64,000 nt of DNA from Litorisediminicola beolgyonensis (GTDB taxonomy: Bacteria; Pseudomonadota; Alphaproteobacteria; Rhodobacterales; Rhodobacteraceae), in NCBI RefSeq assembly GCF_042679605.1, contig NZ_JBHTMU010000016.1, positions 1-64,000 on the forward strand, given 5' to 3'. This document shows, one piece after another, positions 51,482 to 60,266 of this stretch. Numbering within the stretch: position 1 is the first letter of the stretch; every line of letters starts with the position of its first letter. A model generated the notes under the pieces. The model did no database searches and was not told the origin of the DNA. It was given only the letters and a program-made list of their open reading frames with translations. The position numbers and the translations under genes were made by a program.

Positions 51482-51994
51482 TCAATCCCGGGCACCGCCG
51501 GCGTCGGAGATCCACTCCTCGAGCGTGGCGGCGATATTGCTCCGGTCCTCGTCGGAGAGCCCTAGATACGGCCGCGCCGGGATCCGTCCCCAGGGGATCG
51601 GGCTGCCGTTCGACATGGTTCCGAATGCGCCCTTTTCGGCGCCGAACTGCATCACGGCGGCGTAGATCATCGGAGAGCCCCATTCCACGCTGGTGGGCCC
51701 GGCCTGCGAGAAGATGGTGGAGCTCAGGCTTCCGGTCGGACCGAAGAGCGGGCGAAAATCGATCCGCGCGTTCGGTCCCTTGCCTTCCCGGCGGCGGTAA
51801 GCGTCGATCGTCGCCTGGGATTTCGGCGCCCAGGGCGTGCCGTCCGGCGACGCTCCGGAAGCGAACCCCTGCCTGGTGCTGTCGACGAGGAGCTCGCCGA
51901 CATCCTGCATCGCCGGCGTCATATCGGTCACGGCACGAGAGAGGCGCTCCAGGACGCGCTGCAACTCGTCGTCTTTGAGTTCGACCTCGATCAT
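51482..51994 (-). CDS. Mu gpG-like virion morphogenesis protein
   Basis: 170 residues. MIEVELKDDELQRVLERL, then SGASPDGTPWAPKS and YAAVMQFGAEKGAF with PARPYLGLS are the features of phage virion morphogenesis (gpG/tail completion) proteins. A strong terminator follows, so it ends a transcription unit. Confidence 0.88.
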   Translation of the reverse strand: MIEVELKDDELQRVLERLSRAVTDMTPAMQDVGELLVDSTRQGFASGASPDGTPWAPKSQATIDAYRRREGKGPNARIDFRPLFGPTGSLSSTIFSQAGPTSVEWGSPMIYAAVMQFGAEKGAFGTMSNGSPIPWGRIPARPYLGLSDEDRSNIAATLEEWISDAGGARD

Positions 51995-52118
51995 GCTATC
52001 TCTGGTGCTGGTGCGGACGTGACACGGTAATATTCTCGCGGCCGTAGCACGGGCGATCGGCCCGGAGCGATATGTGGGGTTTCCGACTTCGGTCGGCTGC
52101 GGGGCCCCACCGTCCGCA

Positions 52119-53258
52119 TCATTCCCGCCTCAGGAGCCTGTCGATCAACCGCTGGCGCTCGACCGCCCGGGCGCTCATTCGACGGAAGCTCGTCACGAAC
52201 AGACCCTGCCCGCTGCGCGTCGCCTTCACGACCAGGAGATGGCCGTCATCGGCATCGCGTATGAAGACGAGGCTGAGAGGGCTGTCCTGAACCGTATGGG
52301 TGGGATCGTCGACGGTCAGCTGCGCGAGGGCGTAATCCGCCGGCGTGAGTTCGGGATGCGCGCGCGCCTGCTTCAGCGCGCTCTCGGCAGAGAGATCGGC
52401 CACGCGACGCTGAGCGCCGATGCGGGCGGCGGCCTCCTCGGGCAGCCGGACGAGCGGCGAAAGGCCGCGCGGCGCCGCGAACCAGGTCTTGAACACGTCG
52501 CTGACGAGCCAGGACTGGATGAGGTCGATCGACGGACGCGGCGGCAGCTCGTCGAGCTTCTTCCGGAGCGCGAGGATCGTGTCGGTCACGGTGGCACCAG
52601 GTGCATAATCCCACCCCTTGTCGATGCCGACCGGCGCGCCGGTCCTGGGGCTGATCTTTTCCCAGCCTTCTGGAGCCTCGAACATCCGACCGCCGAGACG
52701 GCGGGCATGTGCCAGGTTGCGCGCACCCAGAATGTAGCAGCTGCATCCCCAGCCGTTGGGCGGCGCATGCGTTGCCCAGAACGGATGATCGACCGGCAGG
52801 ACGAGCCCGTCCCAGCCCAGATGCTCGAGGCGGGGCTCGAGCGAGCCCCCATGGCGGTATACCCAGAGCGGAAAGCCGGCTTCGCGCAGCTGCGCCATGC
52901 GACCGGCGGCATAGCTCGTGCGCATGTTGGTCCGGTAGATCACGCGGGTGCGCCAAGCCTCGCCGGCTCTCGGCCCCTCTCCCGTCCAGCCGTGCCAGCC
53001 GCGCGCGTCGACGATCCGCCGGAATTCGGCGCGGAAAGTTTCGATGCCGAGGCCTTCCGAGATCGACCTGTCCACCGCGGCCGCGAGATCGGCGAGAAGA
53101 TCGGCCTTCGTCGCTCCAGCCACCATGAACGCCCGATCATGCGCGCTGCGCCGGATATCGTCCCATCGCGCGGTCGGCACCAGGTCGCCGAGGCGCGCCC
53201 TGAATGCGGCGATCTGTTCCGGGAAAGGACGCCGGAGAGTGGCCGCAATATCAGCCAC
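52119..53258 (-). CDS. MuF head morphogenesis protein with C-terminal toxin-like domain
   Basis: 379 residues from GTG 53258, overlapping the portal gene by 8 nt; GGAGG precedes it. MuF core: TRVIYRTNMRTSYAAGRMAQ and HPFWATHAPPNGWGCSC. The last 95 residues (about 285-379), with LTVDDPTHTVQDSPLSLVFI and LFVTSFRRMS, resemble PBECR nuclease-type domains attached to MuF proteins in polyvalent phage proteins. It acts in head assembly and may be injected with DNA. The nuclease idea is inference. Confidence 0.85.
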   Translation of the reverse strand: MADIAATLRRPFPEQIAAFRARLGDLVPTARWDDIRRSAHDRAFMVAGATKADLLADLAAAVDRSISEGLGIETFRAEFRRIVDARGWHGWTGEGPRAGEAWRTRVIYRTNMRTSYAAGRMAQLREAGFPLWVYRHGGSLEPRLEHLGWDGLVLPVDHPFWATHAPPNGWGCSCYILGARNLAHARRLGGRMFEAPEGWEKISPRTGAPVGIDKGWDYAPGATVTDTILALRKKLDELPPRPSIDLIQSWLVSDVFKTWFAAPRGLSPLVRLPEEAAARIGAQRRVADLSAESALKQARAHPELTPADYALAQLTVDDPTHTVQDSPLSLVFIRDADDGHLLVVKATRSGQGLFVTSFRRMSARAVERQRLIDRLLRRE

Positions 53259-54888
53259 CGCTTTCCTCCTCCACCTCGGCCCGACCGGCGAGGTGCGCTC
53301 CGCTCAGCGCTTGCGCCATCAGCTCCGTGAGGTCATCCTCGTCGAGCGCCGGGAACGCCGAGAGCAGCTGGTCGCGAAACTCCGGCAGCGAACTTGACGT
53401 CTCAAGCATGGCCTCGATCTTGAGAAGCATCCGCTCGAAGACCGCCGCCCCCTCTGCCACGAGCCGATCCACTGAAAATGCCAGAGCCTCTGAGCGGCCC
53501 TCTGAGGCCTGCAAGGCGATTTCGGGGGGTGCGCCCCTCCGAGAACCGTAACGGCCATTCAATGGGTATTTAACGGCGCTCTCAGACCCCATTGCGTCGC
53601 CGGTCGCGCCCTCGTCCATCCTCTGCGGCCCTGATTTGGCGCTCGGACGCAGGATTTCCTCCCCATCCTTCGGTTCGGGCACCTGAAACTTGTCGCGCAC
53701 GGCGGAGATCGGAACCGGCAGGCCCCTGTCGACGAGCGGACCGATCGCATCGGACCATGCCTTGAGGTCTTCCTCCTCCGTGCGCTCGATCACGAGGCGC
53801 GGGTAACGCAGCTGCGGCCCGCGCTCGAGCTGGATCCACGGACGGATCAGATCGCGGTTCAGAATGGCCGCGAGGCTGCGGCAGTCCGCGAGTTCGATAT
53901 CCTTCTGGACCTCGCGGTGCTCCTTTCCCGAGCCGAGCCCGCCGGTTTCCGCGTCCGTCGTGGCGGTCTGCCCGAGAACCGCTTTCGAGATCTGCTTGTC
54001 GAGCCAGTCGGAGCGCCGCTCGTAATGCTCGGTCGAGCTGCCGACGTTCTGCGCCTCGACGAAGTCGATCATCATGCTCTCTGGGATGATCGCCGCGCAG
54101 TCGCCGCCGATATTCGCCACCGCCCGGAAGAGCGTGTTCTGATCTTCCTTGGTCGAGCCCGCGCCGTACTTGCCCACGCGAAGCGGCTGCCCGTAGGTCT
54201 GGGTGAAGATGGTCCAGTCGCGCTGGGTGAACGCCTTGAAGAGCCAGTTCCAGGTCGCGACGCGGGCCAGGCCGGACCGGAGCGGCAATCCGGACTTGGC
54301 CTTCATCTGGGCGAAGATGAACTTGAACCCCGGATAGTCGATCTCCTCGCCCTGCGGACCCAGCATGATCGGCGTCGCGAGATCGTGGCGCATGAAGCGG
54401 AACCAGCGCGGATCGCGCCGCTCGAGACGCTCCGGCATCCACTGGCCCGACGACGTATCCCAGATGATCTCGGTGTGGCTGTAGCCCTTGCCGATCGCGT
54501 CGAGGATGTCGAAGAGCTCCTCGGTCAGTTCGTCCCGCTTCAGCCAGTCGCGTACCATCTGCGCCAAGTCCTCGTCGAGCGCGTCATCGCCGCCTGGCTC
54601 GACCGTGACCTCGATCTGGCTGACCGACCGGCGGCGGGTCCCGAGGACGCCCAGGTAATGCGGATCGCGCTCCTCGATCACCTCGGCGAGTTCCATGTAG
54701 CGGATCGGGTCGCCGGCGTCGGCCTCGCGCAGGATTGCCGCCAGACGCCGCGGATCAAGACCGTCTCCAGGATAGCCGGTCAGGGGCGAACGGACCCCGC
54801 CGAAGGTCGGCGCGGCGATTTCCTGGCCGAGTTCGGAGCGCCGCACAGGCTTGCCCCAGCGGTCGAGTAGCTGCGGTCTATTCGCCAT
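53251..54888 (-). CDS. Mu gp29-like portal protein (DUF935)
   Basis: 545 residues. DUF935 portal: LDRWGKPVRRSELGQEI at the start, ELAEVIEERDPHYLGVLGTR, EIIWDTSSGQWMPERL, FTQRDWTIFTQTYGQPLR. It forms the dodecameric ring for DNA packaging. The C-terminal part (about 440-545) is helical and acidic. Confidence 0.93.
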   Translation of the reverse strand: MANRPQLLDRWGKPVRRSELGQEIAAPTFGGVRSPLTGYPGDGLDPRRLAAILREADAGDPIRYMELAEVIEERDPHYLGVLGTRRRSVSQIEVTVEPGGDDALDEDLAQMVRDWLKRDELTEELFDILDAIGKGYSHTEIIWDTSSGQWMPERLERRDPRWFRFMRHDLATPIMLGPQGEEIDYPGFKFIFAQMKAKSGLPLRSGLARVATWNWLFKAFTQRDWTIFTQTYGQPLRVGKYGAGSTKEDQNTLFRAVANIGGDCAAIIPESMMIDFVEAQNVGSSTEHYERRSDWLDKQISKAVLGQTATTDAETGGLGSGKEHREVQKDIELADCRSLAAILNRDLIRPWIQLERGPQLRYPRLVIERTEEEDLKAWSDAIGPLVDRGLPVPISAVRDKFQVPEPKDGEEILRPSAKSGPQRMDEGATGDAMGSESAVKYPLNGRYGSRRGAPPEIALQASEGRSEALAFSVDRLVAEGAAVFERMLLKIEAMLETSSSLPEFRDQLLSAFPALDEDDLTELMAQALSGAHLAGRAEVEEESGG

Positions 54889-54918
54889 GTCTGTTCACCT
54901 CGCGAGCAGAAGCATTGA

Positions 54919-56580
54919 TCACCACGTCCCTCCCCTGATCTGCGCGCCGAGCGGCGGCCGGGACCAGTTTCGCCCGGCTTCGTGATCGGGATCGTCCCAG
55001 GCCTCGCGGGCCTCGCGCTCATCCGAGCCGAGACCGCGATAGGCGTATTCGACCCAGCGCATCCGGCTCGCGAAATGCGCCAGTGCCAGCGCGATTGCGT
55101 AGTCGCCATGCCGCTTCATCCCGGTCTCGCCCGTGCGGACCGGCGGGACCTTCGGGATGCCGCGGATCTCGCGAATGGCGCGGAGATCGCCGAGATGAGC
55201 ATCCGAGCGACCAATCGAGATCATGTCGTCCTCGAAGGCTTTCTTCAGGGGCGGCATATGCAGCCGATACCATTCCTCGGTGAACTTGATCGGCCAGACG
55301 AGGCCGGGGCTGTCCTCGTTCTCGCGGGTGCCGAACTTGCGCCCCATCTCCTCGGCGACGATCCATCCCATACCTGTTGCGTCGAACGCCGCGCCCACCA
55401 GCCGCTCGCGCACGGCCGACATGACGTCCCCGACGATGGCAATCTGTTCCTGGCCGGGCACGTTGCGCATCTCGATCGAGAGCGTCTCGCGGCGCCGAAG
55501 CATCTTCTCGATCTCGAGGAGCGACAGGACGGAGAGGTCGGCGACGCGGGCGAAGTCGAAGCCCAGCGCGAAATGCGGCTCCATGTCCAGTCCGCCCAGG
55601 ACGGCGTCCAGCTCCGCCGCGAAGGGCCGGATCAGCGCGCCCTGTGCGGCCTTGTCGAGCTGGAGATAGTTGCCCGGCAACTCGAGCGTCAGGACCGGCG
55701 CCGCGGCGGTCATGCGCGCCTCGATGAGCGGTGCCGCCAGCCAGACACCGGTTCCCGCCTTCGGAATGCAGTGCAGCTCCTCGTCGGCGTCATCGCCGTA
55801 GAAGCCCATGATGCTGTCGATCCAGGCCTGGCGCGCCTCGGCCGTCGCGGGTTTGCCGGTGACCAGCGCGATCCTCTCGTAAAGCCCGTCTTCAACGGCC
55901 TCTTCAAAGGTCACGCGAACGACCCTGCCAGCACGCTCGCCGGCGTTCACTTCGCGGACCAGAAGATTGAACGGGTTGTCCGAGCCGTCATGGGTCGAGA
56001 TGACGAGGACCTTGCCGCCCCACATCAGGAGCGCCATCGCCGCCTTCAGAAGCTCGGCCAGCTCATCATGGAACGCCGCCTCGTCGAAGATCACGTAGCC
56101 CTGGCGACCGCGCAGCGATCGGGGCTTCGAGGTCAGCGCGACGATGTCGAAGCCGGAGGCGAACTTGATGCGGAAGGCGTTGATGTCCTTCTCCTCGCCG
56201 CCCTCGCCCTGGTCCTTGAAGAGGAACTCTTCGACGCCCGAGGCCGCGGGGATGAAGGCGCGGGCCCACATCGCACAAGTATCGATAAACTCCCGCGCCA
56301 TATCGAGGTTGTATCCGATGTAGAGCACGTCCATGCCGCCCGCGCGCTTCTGCGAGCCCGCAGTCAGCGTCGCGTCCGCCGCCACCGCCCAGGTCATCCC
56401 GATCCGGCGGCTCTTCTCGCAGACCACGAGCTGCTCGATACCCGTCGTCGCCAGGAGACGAGCCTGATAGGGCAGAAGCACCGCCGGGAGACCGCCCGAG
56501 GTGTCCAGCGCCTCCGGCAGCGCCTGGCGGCTCTCGGCGCGGAGCTCATCCCACTCGGCGTCGGTCAGCGGTTCGCTCAT
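54919..56580 (-). CDS. Mu gp28-like large terminase subunit
   Basis: 553 residues. Walker A-like CEKSRRIGMTW at 54-64, Walker B VIFDEAAF at 163-170, and a C-terminal nuclease domain whose first acidic residues are in ALGFDFARVADLS. The enzyme packages DNA by headful cutting from transposed copies. Its start is divergent from the interrupted moron gene. Confidence 0.93.
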   Translation of the reverse strand: MSEPLTDAEWDELRAESRQALPEALDTSGGLPAVLLPYQARLLATTGIEQLVVCEKSRRIGMTWAVAADATLTAGSQKRAGGMDVLYIGYNLDMAREFIDTCAMWARAFIPAASGVEEFLFKDQGEGGEEKDINAFRIKFASGFDIVALTSKPRSLRGRQGYVIFDEAAFHDELAELLKAAMALLMWGGKVLVISTHDGSDNPFNLLVREVNAGERAGRVVRVTFEEAVEDGLYERIALVTGKPATAEARQAWIDSIMGFYGDDADEELHCIPKAGTGVWLAAPLIEARMTAAAPVLTLELPGNYLQLDKAAQGALIRPFAAELDAVLGGLDMEPHFALGFDFARVADLSVLSLLEIEKMLRRRETLSIEMRNVPGQEQIAIVGDVMSAVRERLVGAAFDATGMGWIVAEEMGRKFGTRENEDSPGLVWPIKFTEEWYRLHMPPLKKAFEDDMISIGRSDAHLGDLRAIREIRGIPKVPPVRTGETGMKRHGDYAIALALAHFASRMRWVEYAYRGLGSDEREAREAWDDPDHEAGRNWSRPPLGAQIRGGTW

Positions 56581-56648
56581 GGGTGACCTGCTTGCAGTGC
56601 TGCCCTGCGGACGATCTCATGCGGCGAACTCGCCAGGAGATTCGCGCC

Positions 56649-57161
56649 ATGATTGAAGTCGCCAGCTTTCTGACCGCATTGGGCAACACGAAGACCGCAA
56701 TCGATACTGCGGAGAGCGCCGTCGGTCTCGTGCAGAAGATCAAAGGTCTTCTGAAGGAAAAGCAGCCGGACGAGAAAACTCGTGAGCTGCAGAAACTGGT
56801 TCTGGTCCTCCAAGATCAGTTGCTGGATGTAAAGGGTGCGAATGTGGATCTGCGCACTGAACTCCTGACGCTGAAAGAAGCCGCTGAAAAGGAGCAGTCC
56901 TTTCAAAGCACTCGAGAGAAGTATGTGCCGCTTGAGATGCGAGGTGGTGGCAGGATCCTTGTTCTTGGTTAATTGGTGACTAACGAACACCTTTGGGAAA
57001 AAATCTGCCCGGTTTGTGCAGATACCGACAAGCAGTTCGTCGCGCTGCAAGGGAACGCCTCGAGCTACAGTCTTTCCTGCCCTCGGTGCGATGCCAAATT
57101 TCAGCAGAATGAGAGCCGCGGTGCGGTAAAGCAGGGACGAGGCAATCCGTGGGCGGTGTAA
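56649..57161 (+). pseudogene. Coiled-coil/zinc-finger phage accessory gene split by an in-frame TAA
   Basis: Plus-strand gene between minus-strand packaging genes, AT-richer. From ATG 56649 (AGGAGA 9 nt upstream), 107 residues form a helical coiled coil (KTAIDTAESAVGLVQKIKG, then ELQKLVLVLQDQLLDVKG) up to TAA at 56970-56972. The same frame continues 62 codons with a zinc-ribbon pattern (KICPVC, then LSCPRCDAKF). Intact homologues I recall join these in one protein. A short coiled-coil product may persist. The role of the family is unknown. Confidence 0.7.
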
Positions 57162-57163
57162 GA

Positions 57164-57481
57164 TCATCCCTCCGTCTCCCGCCACGCCCTGACGTATCGC
57201 GCATGCAGGCTGTCGTCGCGATCGACTGGACCCAGAAGGTTCGGACAGAAGTCGAGCGGTCCGAGGCGCCATAGATGGCGACAGGCGCAGCTGTTCACCA
57301 AATCCGTGGCGGCGGGATAGACCTCGATGGCGCGGGCCTCGCGCCCCCAGATCAGGTTCTTGATCTCGAAGAGCGTGTCCCAGCCGATCGACCCGTCGTG
57401 GTAGACAGCGGCGTGACCGATCACGTCATCGACGGTCACCTTGTGCCCGAGCACCTCGATATCGCGGACGAGATACGTCAC
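57164..57481 (-). CDS. DUF7694-like phage protein
   Basis: 105 residues from GTG 57481, GTGA overlap with the DUF3486 gene. WDTLFEIKNLIWGREARAIE and VNSCACRHLWRLG are features of small phage proteins (DUF7694-like) found near packaging genes. Function unknown. It ends 3 nt before the convergent moron gene. Confidence 0.65.
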   Translation of the reverse strand: MTYLVRDIEVLGHKVTVDDVIGHAAVYHDGSIGWDTLFEIKNLIWGREARAIEVYPAATDLVNSCACRHLWRLGPLDFCPNLLGPVDRDDSLHARYVRAWRETEG

Positions 57482-58047
57482 CCGCTCACCCCGAGGATCT
57501 GCGCCTTGATGCCGGCGACGGTCTCGCCCGTCAGGCCCAGCTGACGCGCGTTCTTCTCGACGCTGTCGGCTGCCGCCTGGCGCGCCTCCCGCGCCGCGCG
57601 CTCCCGCTCGTCCGACACCAGCTTTTCGCGGATGCCCGAGCTCGCCATCACGTCCTTCAGCATCCGGCCGATGAAATGCAGCTCCTTGGGATCGATCTCG
57701 TCGCCCGGCTTGGTCATCTGCGCGTGCATGACCTTCCAGGCGAGCGAGGTGATCATCTGGAAGAGCACGTTGTGCCGTTGCGCTTCCTCCTCGAGGCCGT
57801 TCTGGTTCATCCAGTCGGCCGCCCAGGCGCTCGCCTCTTCCTGGACGCGGACGAACTCCTGGTACTCCTGCCCGTAGGCATGGAGCGCCGACTTTCCGAT
57901 CCGAAGCTCGAGCCCCTCCTCCTGAAGCCGGAAGTTCAGGTCCTCGGCCAGCTGCTCGTAATCGCCGAAGCCCCGCGCCTTCAGCTCCTCCTGGAGGAAC
58001 CGGCGCAGCTCCTCGGGGAGCAGATCGACCTTGCGCGGCGGCGGCAT
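57478..58047 (-). CDS. Mu gp27-like (DUF3486) small terminase subunit
   Basis: 189 residues. Starts PPPRKVDLLPEELRRFLQEEL, with a DNA-binding-like N-terminus, and a helical remainder (QNGLEEEAQRHNVLFQMITSL). DUF3486 proteins are Mu gp27 relatives, which act with gp28 in packaging. Confidence 0.9.
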   Translation of the reverse strand: MPPPRKVDLLPEELRRFLQEELKARGFGDYEQLAEDLNFRLQEEGLELRIGKSALHAYGQEYQEFVRVQEEASAWAADWMNQNGLEEEAQRHNVLFQMITSLAWKVMHAQMTKPGDEIDPKELHFIGRMLKDVMASSGIREKLVSDERERAAREARQAAADSVEKNARQLGLTGETVAGIKAQILGVSG

Positions 58048-58050
58048 GCG

Positions 58051-58350
58051 TCAGCCCCTCGGCGACGGACGGCGCACGCCCGGATGCTCGGCGGCGCCCG
58101 TGGCCACCTCGACACCCCTGCCGGTCGCGGTGGCGACCACGACGCCGTCGCCGAGATCGGTCATCTCGAGAAGCTCCTGCTCGTGCAGCCAGCTCAGCGC
58201 CGCGATCAGCTGATCGCGCGAGGTCGAGACCCCGACGCCGTTGACCACGTCGTGCAGGATCGAGGTGTTCGACGTGTAGGTGCTGGCACTCGCGAGATGA
58301 CGCAGAATGGCCAGGCGGCGGTGTTCGGTGATGGTTTTCAGGTCGGGCAT
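58051..58350 (-). CDS. Winged-helix-like phage protein (VpaChn25_0724 type)
   Basis: 99 residues: MPDLKTITEHRRLAILRHLA, then SILHDVVNGVGVSTSRDQL and LEMTDLGDGVVVATATGRG. The fold is ArsR-like. This family sits at the gp26 place of Mu-like phages. Its role is unknown; binding of DNA during packaging is possible. Confidence 0.75.
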   Translation of the reverse strand: MPDLKTITEHRRLAILRHLASASTYTSNTSILHDVVNGVGVSTSRDQLIAALSWLHEQELLEMTDLGDGVVVATATGRGVEVATGAAEHPGVRRPSPRG

Positions 58351-58358
58351 GGCGGTCC

Positions 58359-58661
58359 TCAGGGATCGGGTTGCATGACACCGGGGTGCCGACGGTGGCC
58401 GAGAGCGGTCTCTCGGCCGAGGGGAGTGAGGCGGGCGACGGGACTGTCCTCGCTGCCTTTCAGGAGCACGAGCATCTGCTCGGCGAGCCACGCCAGGCAG
58501 CCTGACATCTGGTCGGTGTTGGTCGGCACGCCGACGGCGCGGCAGTGCTCCCGCAAAAGCATCGCAGACAGCTCGTAGCCGGGCGTATGCGCGAGCCTGA
58601 CGATGACCTCGAGCCGCCGCTTTTCGGTCTCGACCTGCGCGACGGGCCAAGGGGGAAACAT
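58359..58661 (-). CDS. Second winged-helix-like phage protein
   Basis: 100 residues: VETEKRRLEVIVRLAHTPG, LLREHCRAVGVPTNTDQM and LTPLGRETALGHRR. It shares the three-helix plus wing plan of the next gene, so the two may be ancient duplicates. TGATG overlap with the DUF2730 gene. Confidence 0.65.
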   Translation of the reverse strand: MFPPWPVAQVETEKRRLEVIVRLAHTPGYELSAMLLREHCRAVGVPTNTDQMSGCLAWLAEQMLVLLKGSEDSPVARLTPLGRETALGHRRHPGVMQPDP

Positions 58662-59035
58662 CAGCTCTTGCCTCCGGATGCGATGAACGCGGCCTTGTAG
58701 AGGGTCTGGGTCATGCCGCTGAGCTGCTGGAGGGTCGATTTCATGCCCTCCATCGCGACCTTGACCTCCATGAAGTCGCGGGCGGTGGGCAGCGCGTCCA
58801 GGCGGTCTTTGATCGAGCTCACGTCACGCTCAAGCTTGTCGACGTTCTCCTCGAGCTTCTGCAGCCGCTCGGTGACGCGCGCGTTCGAGCTCTCGACCCC
58901 GATCGTGCGGCTGTCCACATAGCTCCGCGAGCGCCGGTCCCACCAGAGAAACACCCCGGCGCCGGAGCTGATCATCAGCACGACGAGACCGACGATCACC
59001 TCGGTCAGTTTCAGCCATTCGAATAGTTCGCCCAT
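58661..59035 (-). CDS. DUF2730 family membrane protein (Mu gp25-like)
   Basis: 124 residues. One N-terminal transmembrane helix (about 10-29: VIVGLVVLMISSGAGVFLWW), then a coiled coil (ARVTERLQKLEENVDKLERD) and a helical end. DUF2730 is known from Mu-like phages. Possibly a lysis accessory. Confidence 0.8.
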   Translation of the reverse strand: MGELFEWLKLTEVIVGLVVLMISSGAGVFLWWDRRSRSYVDSRTIGVESSNARVTERLQKLEENVDKLERDVSSIKDRLDALPTARDFMEVKVAMEGMKSTLQQLSGMTQTLYKAAFIASGGKS

Positions 59036-59042
59036 GCGCGCC

Positions 59043-59453
59043 TCAGAACAGAGCGTAGACCGTGACGACCCAGATCGCCGCGAGAAGGAAGCCTTGGCCC
59101 GAGACCGGCTCAATCCAGTCACGACCGGCCGGGACAGCGCGCCGGCTGGCGATCACCAGGTTGAAGATCGACAGGGTGACAAAGCCCGACAGGAGCTCCG
59201 GCGCGGGGTGCTTGGACCAGAGGTCGAGACCGTAGGGCACGAGGATGCGCGCGAGGACGTAATAGACCCTCTCAACGATGAGCGCCGAGAGCGCCAGTGC
59301 GAGGGACACTCTCGAAAACGCCGGCGCCATGACGCGCCCGATCCCGCCCCGAACTGCAAGCACCCGCTGTGCCTCGGCGAAGACCAGGACGATGGCCACG
59401 CACATGCAGACATGCGACGCGACCGCGAAGGCGCTGGGCCCGAGATCAAGCAT
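59043..59453 (-). CDS. Multi-span membrane protein in lysis region
   Basis: 136 residues, about four transmembrane helices (about 10-27, 44-60, 79-96 and 118-135). The ATG at 59453 overlaps the preceding gene by 8 nt. Between holin/secreted protein and DUF2730, it is probably part of the lysis module; no family named. Confidence 0.7.
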   Translation of the reverse strand: MLDLGPSAFAVASHVCMCVAIVLVFAEAQRVLAVRGGIGRVMAPAFSRVSLALALSALIVERVYYVLARILVPYGLDLWSKHPAPELLSGFVTLSIFNLVIASRRAVPAGRDWIEPVSGQGFLLAAIWVVTVYALF

Positions 59454-59745
59454 CGACGCCCTCCTCGAGCTGAATGGCGAGCGTTCCCTGCGCGAGAAAA
59501 CAGGCAGAGCCATCCTCGAGTACGAGAAGCAGCGTCCAGCTCCGCTTGAGGCCGCTCGAGGACCACAGCTCGATCCGCTTGCCCTCGATGGTTTCGGAAG
59601 CGACCAGGCTTTCGCCGAAGGTCTCGGTCAGAGCCGCGACGAGCGGTGCGCGAGGACCGCAGACGGTTTCGACCTGGGCGGTCGCCGGGTGCGAGCCGAA
59701 GAGGAAGGCGACCAGCGCGGCCAAGTGGAAGATCAGAGAAATCAT
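59446..59745 (-). CDS. Small secreted phage protein
   Basis: 99 residues with a signal peptide ending ATAQ-VE (about 24) and two cysteines (VETVCGPRA, GSACFLAQ) that may form a disulfide in the periplasm. ATGA overlap with the holin gene, so it is likely used in lysis. Similar short proteins occur in other alphaproteobacterial phages. Confidence 0.7.
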   Translation of the reverse strand: MISLIFHLAALVAFLFGSHPATAQVETVCGPRAPLVAALTETFGESLVASETIEGKRIELWSSSGLKRSWTLLLVLEDGSACFLAQGTLAIQLEEGVDA

Positions 59746-60266
59746 GCGCCCGCCTTGAGATCGGCGATGATCTCTTCCTTGGTCTTCGAACCGACCGAGC
59801 TGCCGTAGAAGAAGTTTCCGACCTGGGTGGTCATGGTCCCAAGCGAGCCGACCATTATCAGCAGAACCTCGCTGCCGCTATCGGGCAGGCCGAACCGGAA
59901 GATGTAGGCGAGAACCCCGAAGAACCCGAGGACGATCGCGAGACCAAGCACCGACGGGGTCCAGTCGCGGGTGGCAGTCTGTCGCTGCCGAGCGCTTGCA
60001 CGATCCTTCGCGGCGATCTCCTCGAGCTGCACGCCCGCGGCTTCCAGCTCCGCTTGAAACTGCAGCTCGATCTCCTTCAGCTTGACCAGGTCCTGCGGAC
60101 TGGCGTGCTGGATTGCACGGGCGATCTGATGTTCCGACGCGTCCTTGTCGCCGATCAGGGCACCGGCGATCTCGCGCGCGGCAACGCCCGCGAGCGGTCC
60201 GCCCAGGGCGGTGGCGAGCGTCGGCGCGACGGTGGCGACCACGCCGGTCAGTTTCCGGAGGTTCAT
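59742..60266 (-). CDS. Holin of the three-span GTA type
   Basis: 174 residues. Helical N-terminal part with AREIAGALIGDKDASE and LKEIELQFQAELEAAG, then hydrophobic helices near 115-135 and 140-160, like the holin_3TM family of gene transfer agents. It should permeabilise the inner membrane for the amidase. ATGA overlap with the amidase gene. Confidence 0.8.
   Translation of the reverse strand: MNLRKLTGVVATVAPTLATALGGPLAGVAAREIAGALIGDKDASEHQIARAIQHASPQDLVKLKEIELQFQAELEAAGVQLEEIAAKDRASARQRQTATRDWTPSVLGLAIVLGFFGVLAYIFRFGLPDSGSEVLLIMVGSLGTMTTQVGNFFYGSSVGSKTKEEIIADLKAGA

Noticed and set aside
52085..52110. UUCG-loop hairpin CCGAC-TTCG-GTCGG as a terminator between gpG and MuF genes
   Set aside because: Stem is only 5 bp and no U-tract follows on either strand.
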